Part shown: positions 49,480 through 59,795 of the stretch, piece by piece
How positions within the stretch are numbered: the first letter of the stretch is position 1
Layout of the letters: each line of letters opens with the position of its first letter
NCBI GenBank assembly: GCA_963711505.1
Contig: CAVQEJ010000005.1
Span: forward strand, 209,923 to 273,922
DNA from: JAGWRA01 sp963711505
Lineage (GTDB): Bacteria > Acidobacteriota > Vicinamibacteria > Vicinamibacterales > CAVVIG01
Direction: 5' to 3'
DNA length: 64,000 nt
Made by a program: the position numbers and the translations under genes
The notes under the pieces: model-generated
Databases searched by the model: none
What the model saw: the letters and a program-made list of their open reading frames with translations, nothing else
Told to the model about the DNA's origin: nothing

Positions 49480-49549
49480 CCGATCCAGAGGGCGTCCGGG
49501 TGGTCGCCCGGCCGGCCCTCCCGGCGGTAATTCCAGTCGGAGTCGTCTC

Positions 49550-51886
49550 TTGAAGTCCAAGTCCCGCGGTCGGTCACGTTCCTCCTCTGCGAAACCCAGA
49601 CGCCAGGCCCAGGCGGTGGAAACCGCCTCGACGCCGGCGGCCCCGGCCGTGCGGCCGTTGTTCATCGTGGCCGTGGCGGCGGCGGCGGTCATCGCCATCG
49701 TCGTCATCGGCCTGATCACCTGGCGCACGCTCGGAGCCGACAGCGCCCAGCCGATCGTCACCGGCGCCTTCCAGGGCGACAACGTGCTGCTCGTGACGAT
49801 CGACACGCTGCGCCGCGACCGGCTCGGCGTCTACGGCGACAAGGACGGTCTGACCCCGAACCTGGACCGGCTGGCGAACAGCGGCATCCGCTTCGACAAC
49901 GCCTTCTCCGAGGTCCCCGAGACGCTGCCGGCGCACACGTCGATTCTGACGGGCCTGACGCCGCGCTCGCACGGCATCCACAACAACGGCACCTTCGGCC
50001 TCGGCCGCGGCCCGGCGACCATGGCCACGCTCTTCAAGAAGGCCGGCTACCGGACCGGGGCGTTCATCGCGGCCTTCGTCCTCGACGCCCGCTTCGGCCT
50101 GAACCGGGGCTTCGATCACTACGACGACTACTACGGCCTCCAGCAGAGCGCCTCGTCGTTCTACGTGGTCGAGCGCACGGCCCCCGAAGTCCTGGCACCG
50201 ACGCTCGCCTGGATCGAAGGCACGCCGTCTCCCGACGCCGACGCGCCGCCCCGGCTGCCGGGCACCGCCTCGGACGGTGCCGGCGGCCCGGCGAAGACGG
50301 CCGGCAAGACCGGCACCGGCAAGCGCCCGTGGTTCGCCTGGGTGCACCTCTACGATCCCCACGCGCCGTACCGCGCGCCGCAGGAGTTCCGCGCGGGGCG
50401 GACGCCATACGACGCCGAGGTCGCCTATACGGACGCGATGCTGGGCCGCTTTCTCGACGAGCTGCGGAACCGCGGCGAGCTGGCGCACACGGTCGTCATC
50501 GTGACGGCCGATCATGGCGAGTCGCTGGGCGACCACGGCGAAACGACGCACGGCCTGTTCGCCTACAACTCGACGCTGAAGATCCCGCTCATCATCTCGG
50601 CCCCCGGCATCCACCCGGAGGTGAGCGAGCGGCTGGTCGCCGACATCGACATCCTGCCGACGGTGCTCGACCTGACGGGCGTGCCGGTGCCTCCGGACAT
50701 CGACGGCCATTCGCTCGTGCCGGCGCTCAACGGGACGGCCCCGAAGACGGCGCCGCCGGTCTACTTCGAAGCCCTCGACGCGAACCTCACGCGCGGCTGG
50801 GCGCCGCTGACGGGCGTGATTTCCGGCGACTGGAAGTACATCGATCTGCCCATTCCCGAGCTGTACAACATGGCGAAGGATCCGCACGAGGCGCACAACC
50901 TCGCGCAGACCGATGGCCAGAAGATGCGGGAGATGGAGAACCTGCTGAAGGAGATCGAGGCGGCGCCCACGCGCCCGGGCGACGCGCCGACGCGGGTCGT
51001 CAGCGCGGACACCGAGGCGCGGCTGCGGTCACTCGGCTACGTGAGCGGCGACAGCGCGCCGAAGAAGATCTACACGGACGCCGACGACCCGAAGAACCTG
51101 GTCGCCCTGAACAACCTGTTCACGAGCGCGCTCGAGGCGTCGAGCACCGGCCAGATCAAGGACGCCCTCCAGAAGCTCGACACGGTACTGGCCCGGCGGC
51201 CCGACTTCGAGACGGCGCGCACCAGCGCCGCCGACATCCTCCTCAGCCAGGGCCGCGCCGCCGACGCCATCGCCCTGCTGAAGGGCGCACCGGGCGGTGT
51301 CGACCACTCACAGGCGCTGCTCGCGAAGCTGGGGGCCGCCGAACGCGAGGCCGGCGATCTGGCGGGCGCCTCGAAGACCTTCGCGCAGGCCATCGCTCAG
51401 GGCAGCCGCGATCCGGACGTCTACAACGATCTCGGCGTCATCTACGCCGAGATGGGGCGCCTCGACGACGCCCGGGCGATGTTCAACCGTCTGCTGAAGC
51501 TGGATCCGAGCTCGCCGGGGGCGTGGAACAACCTCGGGATCCTCGCGATGAACGCCCGCGACACGACGGCGGCCGCCAAGTCGTTCCGCAAGGCGATCGA
51601 GGCGGACCCGAGCTACGGTGAAGCCTGGCACGGGCTCGGAGCGGCGCTGGTCGACCACGACCCGGGCGGCGCGGTCGACGCCTGGCGTCACGCCATCGAG
51701 CTGATGCCGGGCAACTTCGATCTGCTGTACAACCTCGGCATCGTGCTCAGCCGATCCTCGCAGCCGCAGATGGCGCTGCCCTACCTCACCCGCTTCGTGG
51801 AGCACGCGCCGCCGCCGCAGTACGCGCAGGACATCACGAACGTCAAGGCGCTCATCGCCCACATCCAGAAGGCCGCGGGCAAGTAG
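49550..51886 (+). CDS. Membrane-anchored sulfatase/alkaline-phosphatase-superfamily protein with C-terminal TPRs
   Basis: 778 residues from a TTG at 49550 that has CGGAG upstream. A basic stretch and a membrane helix (FIVAVAAAAVIAIVVIGLI) are followed by the hydrolase domain: metal Asp in LLVTIDTLRRDRLG, the nucleophile region ETLPAHTSILTG, and late metal ligands in VIVTADHGESLGDHGETTHG. At the position where sulfatases have Cys/Ser-x-Pro-x-Arg, the sequence has Thr-Leu-Pro-Ala-His. It is therefore probably not a formylglycine-dependent sulfatase but a Thr-nucleophile phosphotransferase or related enzyme. The last ~280 residues are TPR repeats (DVYNDLGVIYAEMGRLDDAR). Confidence 0.85.
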   Translation: MKSKSRGRSRSSSAKPRRQAQAVETASTPAAPAVRPLFIVAVAAAAVIAIVVIGLITWRTLGADSAQPIVTGAFQGDNVLLVTIDTLRRDRLGVYGDKDGLTPNLDRLANSGIRFDNAFSEVPETLPAHTSILTGLTPRSHGIHNNGTFGLGRGPATMATLFKKAGYRTGAFIAAFVLDARFGLNRGFDHYDDYYGLQQSASSFYVVERTAPEVLAPTLAWIEGTPSPDADAPPRLPGTASDGAGGPAKTAGKTGTGKRPWFAWVHLYDPHAPYRAPQEFRAGRTPYDAEVAYTDAMLGRFLDELRNRGELAHTVVIVTADHGESLGDHGETTHGLFAYNSTLKIPLIISAPGIHPEVSERLVADIDILPTVLDLTGVPVPPDIDGHSLVPALNGTAPKTAPPVYFEALDANLTRGWAPLTGVISGDWKYIDLPIPELYNMAKDPHEAHNLAQTDGQKMREMENLLKEIEAAPTRPGDAPTRVVSADTEARLRSLGYVSGDSAPKKIYTDADDPKNLVALNNLFTSALEASSTGQIKDALQKLDTVLARRPDFETARTSAADILLSQGRAADAIALLKGAPGGVDHSQALLAKLGAAEREAGDLAGASKTFAQAIAQGSRDPDVYNDLGVIYAEMGRLDDARAMFNRLLKLDPSSPGAWNNLGILAMNARDTTAAAKSFRKAIEADPSYGEAWHGLGAALVDHDPGGAVDAWRHAIELMPGNFDLLYNLGIVLSRSSQPQMALPYLTRFVEHAPPPQYAQDITNVKALIAHIQKAAGK

Positions 51887-51897
51887 CCGCCGGCCGC

Positions 51898-54800
51898 CTA
51901 GCGAGGCTGGCCGGCTCCGCCGCCCGACGGCGCGGACTCGGCCACGGCGCCGTGCGAGCGCCGCGGCTCGGCGCCGGCTTCCACCCGGTGCGCGGCGACG
52001 TCGATCAGCGCGCCGGCGGCGTAGCCGTACCGCACCTCCCCTTTCCGTCCGATCTTCTGGAACCGGTGGCCGCGCGCGATCAGGTTCGCCAGCGTGGTCC
52101 GCGGAATCCGATCCTCGATCTGCACGCGTTCGGCCGTACCGGCCGGGTCCGACGGATCGCGGCCGATGAGGAACCGCGGGGCCTCGATCGCCCGCTGCAT
52201 CGGCAGGTGCGAGTCGATGACGTCGACGATGACGCTGTACACCGAGGAGGTGATCCAGGCGTTGCCGGCGCACGCCACGGCCAGACGCGGCACGAGGTGT
52301 CCATGGTCGTTGCGCAGCAGCAGCGTCGGCGAATTGGTCGTCGTCGAGCGCGTCAGCGGCAGCAGCTGGCCGTAGACATCGGGGGTCGTCCGGTTCGACC
52401 GCAGGTGATCGTTATAGAGGAACCCGAGCCCCTTCGATACGTAGAAGTTGCCGCCCCAGGTGCTCAGCGTCTGCGTCGCCGCAATCATGTTGCCCTGCGC
52501 GTCGGCCACGACGAAGGCCGTCGTGCCGTGCCCGATGTGCGTCGGGGCGCCCGGCTGCGGGGCCGGCGGCGGCTCGTCGTGGAACCGCGCGGCCCGTGCC
52601 GGATCGATCTGCCTGAAGAGCGCCGCGGCATGCGCGAGCGTGAGGTGGTCGCCGAGATCGATCGGCCAGTGCGCCGGATCCGCAATCCGGTCGTTGTCGC
52701 GCACCTTCCAGCTCTCGATCATGTAGTGGAACAGGTCGGGATCCGTCCAGAACGTCGCGCCGGGCCGCGGCGTGTAGTGGCCGAGGATCTGCAGCGTCTC
52801 GATCATCCGATCGCCATCGGACACCGGGGGCGGCGGCCCGAAGACCTCGTAGCCCCGGTACTCGCCTTCGAGCGGCTTCCGCTCGATCGCGCGGTACTGC
52901 GCCAGATCGTCGAGGCCGATGATGCCGCCGTGCGCCTGCAGGTCGGCCGCGATCTCGTGCGCGATCCGGCCGTGATAGAACGCGTAGGCGCCGTCCTTCG
53001 CGATGGCGCGCAGCGTGTTCGCGTAGTCCCTGTTGTAGAAGCGATCGCCGGGCTTCGGAATCCTCCCGTCCGGCATGAACAGCTTCTTCGCCGCCGGATA
53101 CTTCTCGATGTACTGGCGGCCGACCGCGATGGTCGTCGGCAGCGCATCGTCCAGGATGAACCCGTCCTCGGCATAGTGGATCGCCGGCGCGATGAGATCC
53201 GCCCACGACACCTTGCCGCTCCCATAGTGCTTGTAGAGGTACTCCAGGCCGGCGACGGTGCCGGGAATGTTCGGCGCCGCCGCCCCGTCGGCCACGAGAT
53301 GACCGTGGCGGAAGATCTTCGGGTTGTCGAGCGTCGCGTGAATCGGCGTCTCGTCCTTGTACTCGACGACCGTCGGCGCCGCCATCCCGTTCAGATAGAG
53401 GATCGCCTGCCCGTCGCCGCCGACGCTCGTGGCGTCGGGCTCGACGACGCCCAGCGCGAACGACACGGCGATCATCGCGTCGACGACGTTGCCGCCCTTC
53501 TGCAGCGCGAGGCGTCCGGCTTCCGACGCCAGCGGGTTACCCGATACGACAATCGCCTTCGACGAGACGACCGCCGGCTTGATGAGCGGCTGCTCTTCGA
53601 TCATGCGATCGACGACGTCCTCGAACCCGTCGGCGCTCTTCGCCGCGACCGCCTGCGGCCGGTACTCGTCCTTCAGCTGCCGCCAGACCGCCGCCGACGA
53701 TCCCGACGAGTAATAGAGCTTGCGCAGCGTGTCCCAGACCCGGTCGAACTCGAGGCCGTACTGCCCGGTGTCGCCGGCTGCCGCGAGCGACAGTTCGTGC
53801 GCGGCCGTGTCGACCGGTGCCGGCGCCGGCACGGTCCAGAGCGTGAACGCGCCATTCAGCGCGAAGAGCGGCGGCGGCGCTTCCGTCACGCGCTGGGGAT
53901 TGCCGTTGTACTCGGGCTGGGGAGGCGGCAGTTCGCCGATGAGAATCGTCCGGCCGTCGGGCGACCAGGCCGGCACGCCGCCGTGCCGCGAAACGAGGAC
54001 GGCCGGAGTCGCCGGCCGGTCGTGCGGCACCCGACCCGCCGGCCGATCCGTCGCCGGCAGCGGATCCACGGTCGACACCCAGACACCGCCCACGCCGTTG
54101 GTCTCCGCGTAGTAGGCGAGGCGGTCGCCCGACGGCGACCAGTCGGGATACCCGTCGACGCCGTCCGCCGTGCGCGCGATCCGCACCGGCTGGAAATCGG
54201 CCGGCGCCGGCGTCGCCGCCGCGGCCGGCAGACGGGCCATCCACAGATGATCCAGGTTGTCGTCGTTGGCCCGATCGGAGACGAAGGCGACGCGCCGCCC
54301 GTCGGGCGACACGCGCGGGTGCGTCTCGTTGTCGGGGGTGTCGGTCAGCCGCTGCGGCGATGTCCAGGGGCTCGCGGCGCCAGCCTCGTGCTCCGGCTCG
54401 ACACGGTACAGGTCCCACTGGTCGCCCGGATCGGGCTCGCCATCGGCGTGCGACGCGCCCGCCTCGCGATGCGAGAACACGAGCGATCCGTCCGGCGCCC
54501 AGGACGGCCACCGCTCGTCGCCCGGCATGTCGGTCACGCGCTCGGGCACACCACCGGCGGCCGCGACGACGTAGAGATCGAATCCATCACCGCGGTTGGA
54601 GGCGAAGGCCACCCGCCGGCCATCCGGGGACCAGGCGGGATCGCGCTCGACGCCGGGAGCCGTCCCGGTGAGCCGGCGCGCCTGGCGGCCGTCGGGTGCG
54701 GCGGTCCACAGCCGGTCCAGCCACGACACGGCAATGCGCTGGCCATCGGGCGCCCAGGCGGGATCGCGGACGCCCGCCGTCGCCGCGGTACCGCCCGCGG

Positions 54801-54915
54801 CATCCAGGGCGGCGGGCGCGAGCCAGCGGCCCATCCCCGACAACAGACACAGCGCGGCCGCGGCGACCAGCGCCAACGCCGCCATCAGGCGGCTCCTGCG
54901 CATGACAGCGTGCAT
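51898..54915 (-). CDS. TolB-like beta-propeller fused to gamma-glutamyltranspeptidase
   Basis: 1005 residues with an N-terminal signal anchor (LMAALALVAAAALCLLSG). Residues ~45-360 are PD40/TolB-type blades (DPAWSPDGRRVAFASNRGDG, THPRVSPDGRRVAFVSDRAN). A linker, FDRVWDTLRKLYYSSGSSAA, resembles the tricorn C1 region. From ~440 the gamma-glutamyltranspeptidase domain follows: ASEAGRLALQKGGNVVDAMI, the self-cleavage nucleophile in GHGTTAFVVADAQGN, and conserved STWGGNFYVSKGLG. It would degrade glutathione or gamma-glutamyl peptides outside the cytoplasm. The fusion to a propeller plus tricorn-like segment is unusual. It converges with the sulfatase-fold gene, 11 bases apart. Confidence 0.9.
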   Translation of the reverse strand: MHAVMRRSRLMAALALVAAAALCLLSGMGRWLAPAALDAAGGTAATAGVRDPAWAPDGQRIAVSWLDRLWTAAPDGRQARRLTGTAPGVERDPAWSPDGRRVAFASNRGDGFDLYVVAAAGGVPERVTDMPGDERWPSWAPDGSLVFSHREAGASHADGEPDPGDQWDLYRVEPEHEAGAASPWTSPQRLTDTPDNETHPRVSPDGRRVAFVSDRANDDNLDHLWMARLPAAAATPAPADFQPVRIARTADGVDGYPDWSPSGDRLAYYAETNGVGGVWVSTVDPLPATDRPAGRVPHDRPATPAVLVSRHGGVPAWSPDGRTILIGELPPPQPEYNGNPQRVTEAPPPLFALNGAFTLWTVPAPAPVDTAAHELSLAAAGDTGQYGLEFDRVWDTLRKLYYSSGSSAAVWRQLKDEYRPQAVAAKSADGFEDVVDRMIEEQPLIKPAVVSSKAIVVSGNPLASEAGRLALQKGGNVVDAMIAVSFALGVVEPDATSVGGDGQAILYLNGMAAPTVVEYKDETPIHATLDNPKIFRHGHLVADGAAAPNIPGTVAGLEYLYKHYGSGKVSWADLIAPAIHYAEDGFILDDALPTTIAVGRQYIEKYPAAKKLFMPDGRIPKPGDRFYNRDYANTLRAIAKDGAYAFYHGRIAHEIAADLQAHGGIIGLDDLAQYRAIERKPLEGEYRGYEVFGPPPPVSDGDRMIETLQILGHYTPRPGATFWTDPDLFHYMIESWKVRDNDRIADPAHWPIDLGDHLTLAHAAALFRQIDPARAARFHDEPPPAPQPGAPTHIGHGTTAFVVADAQGNMIAATQTLSTWGGNFYVSKGLGFLYNDHLRSNRTTPDVYGQLLPLTRSTTTNSPTLLLRNDHGHLVPRLAVACAGNAWITSSVYSVIVDVIDSHLPMQRAIEAPRFLIGRDPSDPAGTAERVQIEDRIPRTTLANLIARGHRFQKIGRKGEVRYGYAAGALIDVAAHRVEAGAEPRRSHGAVAESAPSGGGAGQPR

Positions 54916-55013
54916 CGAGGGTCTCCAGGCTCCCGGAGGAAAGCGCCCGCGCGGGCGATGCGGGCGGGCCGCCCGCCGGTGGACGCCCGGCGGACGGCGG
55001 GGTCAGTGAAAGG

Positions 55014-56902
55014 TCAGGCGTGCCGGCCGGCGGCGGTCACCTTGAGGTCGGCGACGGCACTCAGGATCCGCGCCGCGGAAATGCCGTACCGCTCGAGCAG
55101 CTCGTCGGGCTGGCCGCTGCGCGGGATCTCGCGGACCGCGAGCCGGTGCACGGTGATGCCGGCCGGGGCCACGGCTTCGGCCACCGCATCGCCGAGACCG
55201 CCCGCGGCATAGTGATCCTCGACCGTGATGATCACGTTGTGGGTCTTGCGCCCCGCGTCGATGAGCGTCGCGGCGTCGATCGGCTGCACGGAGTACGCGT
55301 CGATCACGCGGGCGAACGTTCCCGTCGGCCTTCAGCTGATCGTAGGCCTTCAGCGCCTCGAACACCGTGACGCCGGCGGCGACGATCGTCACTTCGTCCT
55401 TGTCGCTCTGCCGCAGCACGTGCGATCCGCCGACGGTGAACGCGTCGGCGGCGGCGTAGATCACCGGCGTCTTCGGCCGGGACGTCCGGATGTACACGGC
55501 GCCGTGATGGTAGGCGGCCAGCGCGGTCAGCCGCTCGGCGCTGACGGCGTCGCACGGGTAGAGGACGGTCATGTTCGGCTGCGCGCGCATCATGGCCAGA
55601 TCCTCGAGCGCCATCTGCGACGGTCCGTCCTCACCGATCGAGATCCCGGCGTGCGATCCGGCGAACTTCACGGCCACCTGGCTGATGGCCGCCATGCGGA
55701 TGAAGTCGGCGGCGCGCGACAGGAAGCAGGCGAACGTGGACGGGAACGGGATCGCGCCCCGGGCGGCGAAGCCCATGGCGGCCCCGACCATCACCTGCTC
55801 GGCGATGTAGTTCTCGAAGAACCGATCCGGCACGGCCTTCTCGAACTCCTCGCTGTGCGTCGAATTGCCGACGTCGCCGTCGAGGGCCACAATCCGCGGG
55901 TCCCCCTTCCCCAGCTTCGCCAGCGCGTGGCCATAGGCCTCGCGCGTCGCCACCGTCTTGCCCTTCTCGTACTCCGGCGCCGGAAACGGCGCGGGCGTGA
56001 CCGGCGGGCGCGACACCTTCGGCGGCTTCGGAATGTCGGCCGCGAGCTTCACCTCGGCGGGGACCTTGACGAACTGCTGTTCGAGCTCGGCGAGCGCGCG
56101 GGTGGCGTCGTCGCCGAGGAACGGCTTGCCGTGGAACCCGTTCTTGCCCTCGGTCCAGGAGAATCCCCTTCCCCTTCAGCGTGCGGGCCAGGATCATCGT
56201 CGGCTTCCCCTTGGTCGCCTCGGCCTCGTCCAGTGCCGCGAGCACGGCCGTGACGTCGTGGCCGTCGACGACGATGGGGTGCCAGCCGAAGGCGCGCCAG
56301 CGGTCGGCGAACGCCTCCATGTCGTGCCCCCACATCGTCGCGCGGCTCTGGCCGAGCGCGTTGACGTCGGTGAGGCCGCAGAGGTTGTCGAGGTGATAAT
56401 GCTCCGCGACGTCGGCCGCTTCCCAGACGGAGCCTTCGGCCGATTCGCCGTCGCCCAGCAGCACGTAGGTGCGGTACTCCGACTTGATCCGGCGGGCGTT
56501 CAGCGCGATCCCGACCGCGGCACAGATGCCCTGTCCGAGCGAGCCGGTGGCGACGTCGACGAACGGCAGCCGGGGCGTCGGATGGCCTTCGAGGTCCGAC
56601 CCGAACGTGCGGAGCTTCAGCAGTTCGCGGCGATCGAAGACGCCGGCCTCCGCCCACGCCGCGTACAGGATCGGCGCCGCGTGCCCCTTCGAGAGCACGA
56701 ACCGGTCGCTGTCGGGGTTGTGCGGGTCCTTCGGATCCCAGCGCATCCGGCCGAAGAAGATCGCCGCCATGAGCTCGGCCGCCGAGCAGCAGCTCGTCGG
56801 ATGGCCGCTGCCGGCCTCGGTGGTGGCGCGCACGGAGTCGATCCGCAACTGGGTCGCGATGTTCTGCAGGGCGGGGATGAGCACCGATCGTTCAACTGAC
56901 AC
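55014..56902 (-). CDS. tkt: Transketolase, two one-base insertions
   Basis: Starts at the GTG at 56902 with GGAGG just upstream. The thiamine-diphosphate site is GDGESAEGSVWEAADVAEHY with DVNALGQ, and the N-domain has SGHPTSCCSAAELMA. The frame breaks near 56170, where deletion of one C gives GKGISWTEGKNGFHGKP, and near 55325, where deletion of one G gives NFARVIDAYSVQ. The repaired protein is 628 residues, the length of animal-type transketolase. It has the pyrimidine-domain motif MVGAAMGFAARGAIPFPSTF. It catalyses two-carbon transfer in the pentose phosphate pathway. As an essential gene it is unlikely to be a real pseudogene. Confidence 0.92.
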
Positions 56903-57108
56903 GGGAACCTCCAGAAGAAGCGCGTGGTCGCGCGACCGACGGCACGCGAGTCTATCAGAAATGTGACGTGCAGCCGGCGGATCCCGCGCGTCACCGCGAG
57001 ACGCGTCCCCGGCCGGTGACACATGAGGCGGCGCGGTCCGACGCCCGCCGAGACGGAGCGTCCCGCATGAGCCGGCCGGGAGGCCGACTGTCGACTCCGA
57101 TCATTCTA

Positions 57109-57114
57109 TATAAT
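57109..57114 (+). promoter_or_regulatory. Consensus -10 box, possible leaderless start
   Basis: TATAAT at 57109-57114 is a perfect -10. The expected start point is the GTG codon at 57121 itself, so the mRNA may be leaderless. The -35 region is weak. Confidence 0.5.
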
Positions 57115-57120
57115 GGCGCA

Positions 57121-57612
57121 GTGATCGTCGTGCGGTATGCTTACGCCCTCGCCTTGGCCGTCTGGCTGGGCGGTCTGGCGGTTCTGGGCGGCGTCGTGGC
57201 GCCGGCATTGTTCGGCTTCCTGCGCACGCACGACCCGGCCGCGGGTACCGCTCTGGCCGGTGCGACCTTCGGCGCCCTCCTGTCGCCGTTCGTCCTGGTG
57301 GCGGCCGGGGCCGGTGCCGTCCTGCTCCTCACCCTGATCGTCATGCGGCTCGTCGGCCCGCGGCCGGTGGCGTTCGGGGCGCGCGTCCTGATCGTGATCG
57401 CCATGCTGGGCCTCACGGGATACGCCGGCGGTCCGGTGGCCCGGCGCATCACGCGCATGGAACAGGCGATTCCGGGCGGCGTGTCGACGCTGCCGGCCAC
57501 CGACGCCCGGCGCGTCGCGTTCGACCGGGCGCACGAGACGGCGAGCCTGCTGCTCGGCCTCAGCCTGATCGGGGCGCTGGCGCTGCTGTACTGGGAGGCG
57601 CGGCGAGACTGA
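57121..57612 (+). CDS. DUF4149-like four-helix membrane protein
   Basis: 163 residues from the GTG at 57121. Helix 1 begins VRYAYALALAVWLGGLAVLGG, then an FGFLRTHDPAAG loop and three more helices. The last is HETASLLLGLSLIGALALLYW. The W-x-G-G/F-x-x-x-V pattern is like DUF4149/TMEM205-type proteins. The function is unknown. The longer open frame upstream (from 56968) is not supported because a TATAAT lies 7 bases before the GTG. Confidence 0.65.
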   Translation: MIVVRYAYALALAVWLGGLAVLGGVVAPALFGFLRTHDPAAGTALAGATFGALLSPFVLVAAGAGAVLLLTLIVMRLVGPRPVAFGARVLIVIAMLGLTGYAGGPVARRITRMEQAIPGGVSTLPATDARRVAFDRAHETASLLLGLSLIGALALLYWEARRD

Positions 57613-57661
57613 TCCCGGCCGCCGGCGTGCTATAGTGGCCGCGGCTGGAGGGACCACTGCG

Positions 57662-58783
57662 ATGCTCGACGAGATCACCCGGGCGGTCCTCTCACGCGAA
57701 GAGGTGGCGCGCTATCTGCGCGGCGAGCACGGCGAGACGCCGTTCCAGGCCCGTGAACGGATCTACGCGTACCTCGACGAGCTGCGGACGACGCAGCGCT
57801 ATTCCATCTACCGGGCGCTGAAGCACCCGCTCTATCCGATCCTCCGCAAGATCGAGCGCCACGTCGAGCACATCGAACACGTGAAGGCCGCCGTGCGCGG
57901 CGGACGCGTCATCTACGCGTCGAATCACAAGAGCCACACCGACTACCTCATCGAGCCGCTCGTCCTCGAGGATCACGGCATCCGGCCGCCGGTCATCGCC
58001 GCCGGCATCAACCTGTTCGGCGGCCCGCTCGGCCTGCTGCACCGGCACGTCACCGGAGCCATCCCGATCCGGCGCAACACGAAGGACCCGGCCTACCTGA
58101 TCACGCTGCGGGCGTACGTCGCGGAGATCCTGCAGCGGCACGACCTGCTGTTCTACCCCGAGGGCGGCCGGAGCTACAGCGGCGAGATCAAGGCCGCGAA
58201 GGGCGGCCTGATCCAGGCGGCGCTGCAGTCGGAGTGCCCCGACCTGCAGATCGTGCCGACCGCCATCGCCTACGATCTCGTGCTCGAGGATCACATCCTC
58301 GCCCGGCAGCGGGTGAAGCGGCGTCAGCGGCCGTTCGCGCGCGAACTCGCCGAGATGGTGCGGTACGCCGTCGGCTACCGGTCCCGCGCGTTCGTGACGT
58401 TCGGCCCGCCGATTCCCGTGCTCGATTACGACCCGCATTCCCGGCGCGATTCGATCAAGCTGCAGCGGCTGCTGCGCGACCGCATCGGCCGGCTCTACAA
58501 GGTGCTGCCAACCGCGCTGGTCGCCGCCGCGATGCGGCCGTCGGTGACCCGGCGGGAGCTCGAATCGCGCATCGACAGCCTGCTCGAAACGCTCCGCGCC
58601 GCCCACGCCAACGTGACCGTCGCGAGCGGCGCAGCGGCGATCGACGAGGCCGCCCCCCTGCTCGAGGTGCGGGGCGTCATCGTCCACGAGCGGGGCCGGT
58701 TCAGGGTGCGCGAACGCAGCGTGCTGCGCTACTACGCCCGGACGATCGAACACCTGATCGTGCCGCAGGGCCGGACCCACTGA
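57662..58783 (+). CDS. PlsB-like glycerol-3-phosphate/lysophosphatidate acyltransferase
   Basis: 373 residues from the ATG at 57662 with GGAGGG upstream. The acyltransferase motif I is SNHKSHTDYLI (NHxxxxD), with ARNINLFGG-like INLFGGPLGLLHRH, motif III FYPEGGRSYSGE, and motif IV IVPTAIAYD. This is the glycerolipid acyltransferase fold of PlsB rather than PlsC. The protein is shorter than Escherichia coli PlsB because it lacks the large N-terminal domain. The stop overlaps the proline-dehydrogenase start as TGATG. Confidence 0.87.
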   Translation: MLDEITRAVLSREEVARYLRGEHGETPFQARERIYAYLDELRTTQRYSIYRALKHPLYPILRKIERHVEHIEHVKAAVRGGRVIYASNHKSHTDYLIEPLVLEDHGIRPPVIAAGINLFGGPLGLLHRHVTGAIPIRRNTKDPAYLITLRAYVAEILQRHDLLFYPEGGRSYSGEIKAAKGGLIQAALQSECPDLQIVPTAIAYDLVLEDHILARQRVKRRQRPFARELAEMVRYAVGYRSRAFVTFGPPIPVLDYDPHSRRDSIKLQRLLRDRIGRLYKVLPTALVAAAMRPSVTRRELESRIDSLLETLRAAHANVTVASGAAAIDEAAPLLEVRGVIVHERGRFRVRERSVLRYYARTIEHLIVPQGRTH

Positions 58784-59741
58784 TGCTGGACGCTGCGGCG
58801 AAGACCTTCTTCCATACGCTCGCCCAGAGCCGGCTGCTCGCCCGGCTCGCCTCGCGCTACGGCATGGCCGGCTCGCAGGGATTCGCCCGCCGCTTCGTCG
58901 CGGGCGAGACCGTCGACGAGGCGATCGGCGCCATCCGGGCGCTGCAGGCCCAGGGCCTCACCAGCACACTGGATCTCCTCGGCGAGAGCGTCTCCACGCT
59001 GGCGGAAGCCGACGCCGCGGCGCGCGACTACATCGGCGTGCTCGAGGCCGTGGTGGCCGCGGGCGTCGAGCGGAACCTGTCGCTGAAGCTGACGCAGCTC
59101 GGACTCGACATCGACCGCGCCACCTGCGTCGATCACCTGCGCCGCATCCTCGATCGCGCCACCCCGCACGACTTCTTCGTTCGGATCGACATGGAGAGCT
59201 CCGCCTATACGCAGGCGACGCTGGACGTGTTCGAGACGCTGTGGCAGCAGGGCTACCGCCATATCGGCATGGTGCTGCAGTCGGCCCTGCGCCGCAGCGA
59301 GGAGGACGCCCGCGCCCTGAACGCGATGGGGGCGCGCGTCCGGCTCGTCAAGGGGGCCTACAACGAGCCGAAGAGCGTTGCGTACCAGGCGAAGGCGGAC
59401 GTCGATGCGGCCTACGTGCGGATCGCCACGCTGCTGCTGAGCGAGGGCACGTATCCCGCCATCGCCACGCACGATCCGGCGATGCTCGCCGCCGTGCGCG
59501 AGTACGCGACCGGCCACGAGATCGCCACCGACCGGTTCGAGTTCCAGATGCTGTACGGCATCCGCCGCGACCTGCAGGCGGCTCTGCACGCCGACGGCTA
59601 CGCGATGCGCGTCTACACCCCGTTCGGCACCCACTGGTTCCAGTACTTCATGCGCCGCCTCGGCGAGCGCCCGGCGAACGTCGGGTTCGTACTGCGCGGC
59701 ATCCTCACGGAGGACGCAGAAGAAGCGGGCCGGCCAAGTAG
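58783..59741 (+). CDS. putB: Proline dehydrogenase (monofunctional), stop displaced by a probable one-base loss
   Basis: The ATG at 58783 shares a base with the plsB stop. The FAD-binding alpha/beta-barrel has conserved pieces LTSTLDLLGESV, NLSLKLTQLG, FVRIDMESSAYT, and GARVRLVKGAYNEPKSVAY, then FEFQMLYGI and VRVYTPFG-like MRVYTPFGTHWFQYF. It oxidises proline to pyrroline-5-carboxylate. The frame runs past the usual end (FVLRGIL) and continues against the next gene up to 60207. A TAG at 59739-59741 in another frame would give about 319 residues, the normal size, if one base were lost near 59725. A second copy of its start occurs at 63984. Confidence 0.88.
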
Positions 59742-59795
59742 GGCACCCTGCGTCTCGTGCACCGTGCACGTCCGGCACCGGGACAAGCGACTCCC

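Noticed and set aside
51952..55212. Plus-strand open frame of 1086 codons
   Set aside because: It is the antisense of the propeller-GGT gene. It is Arg/Asp-rich with no recognisable domain. Such long antisense frames are expected in GC-rich DNA.
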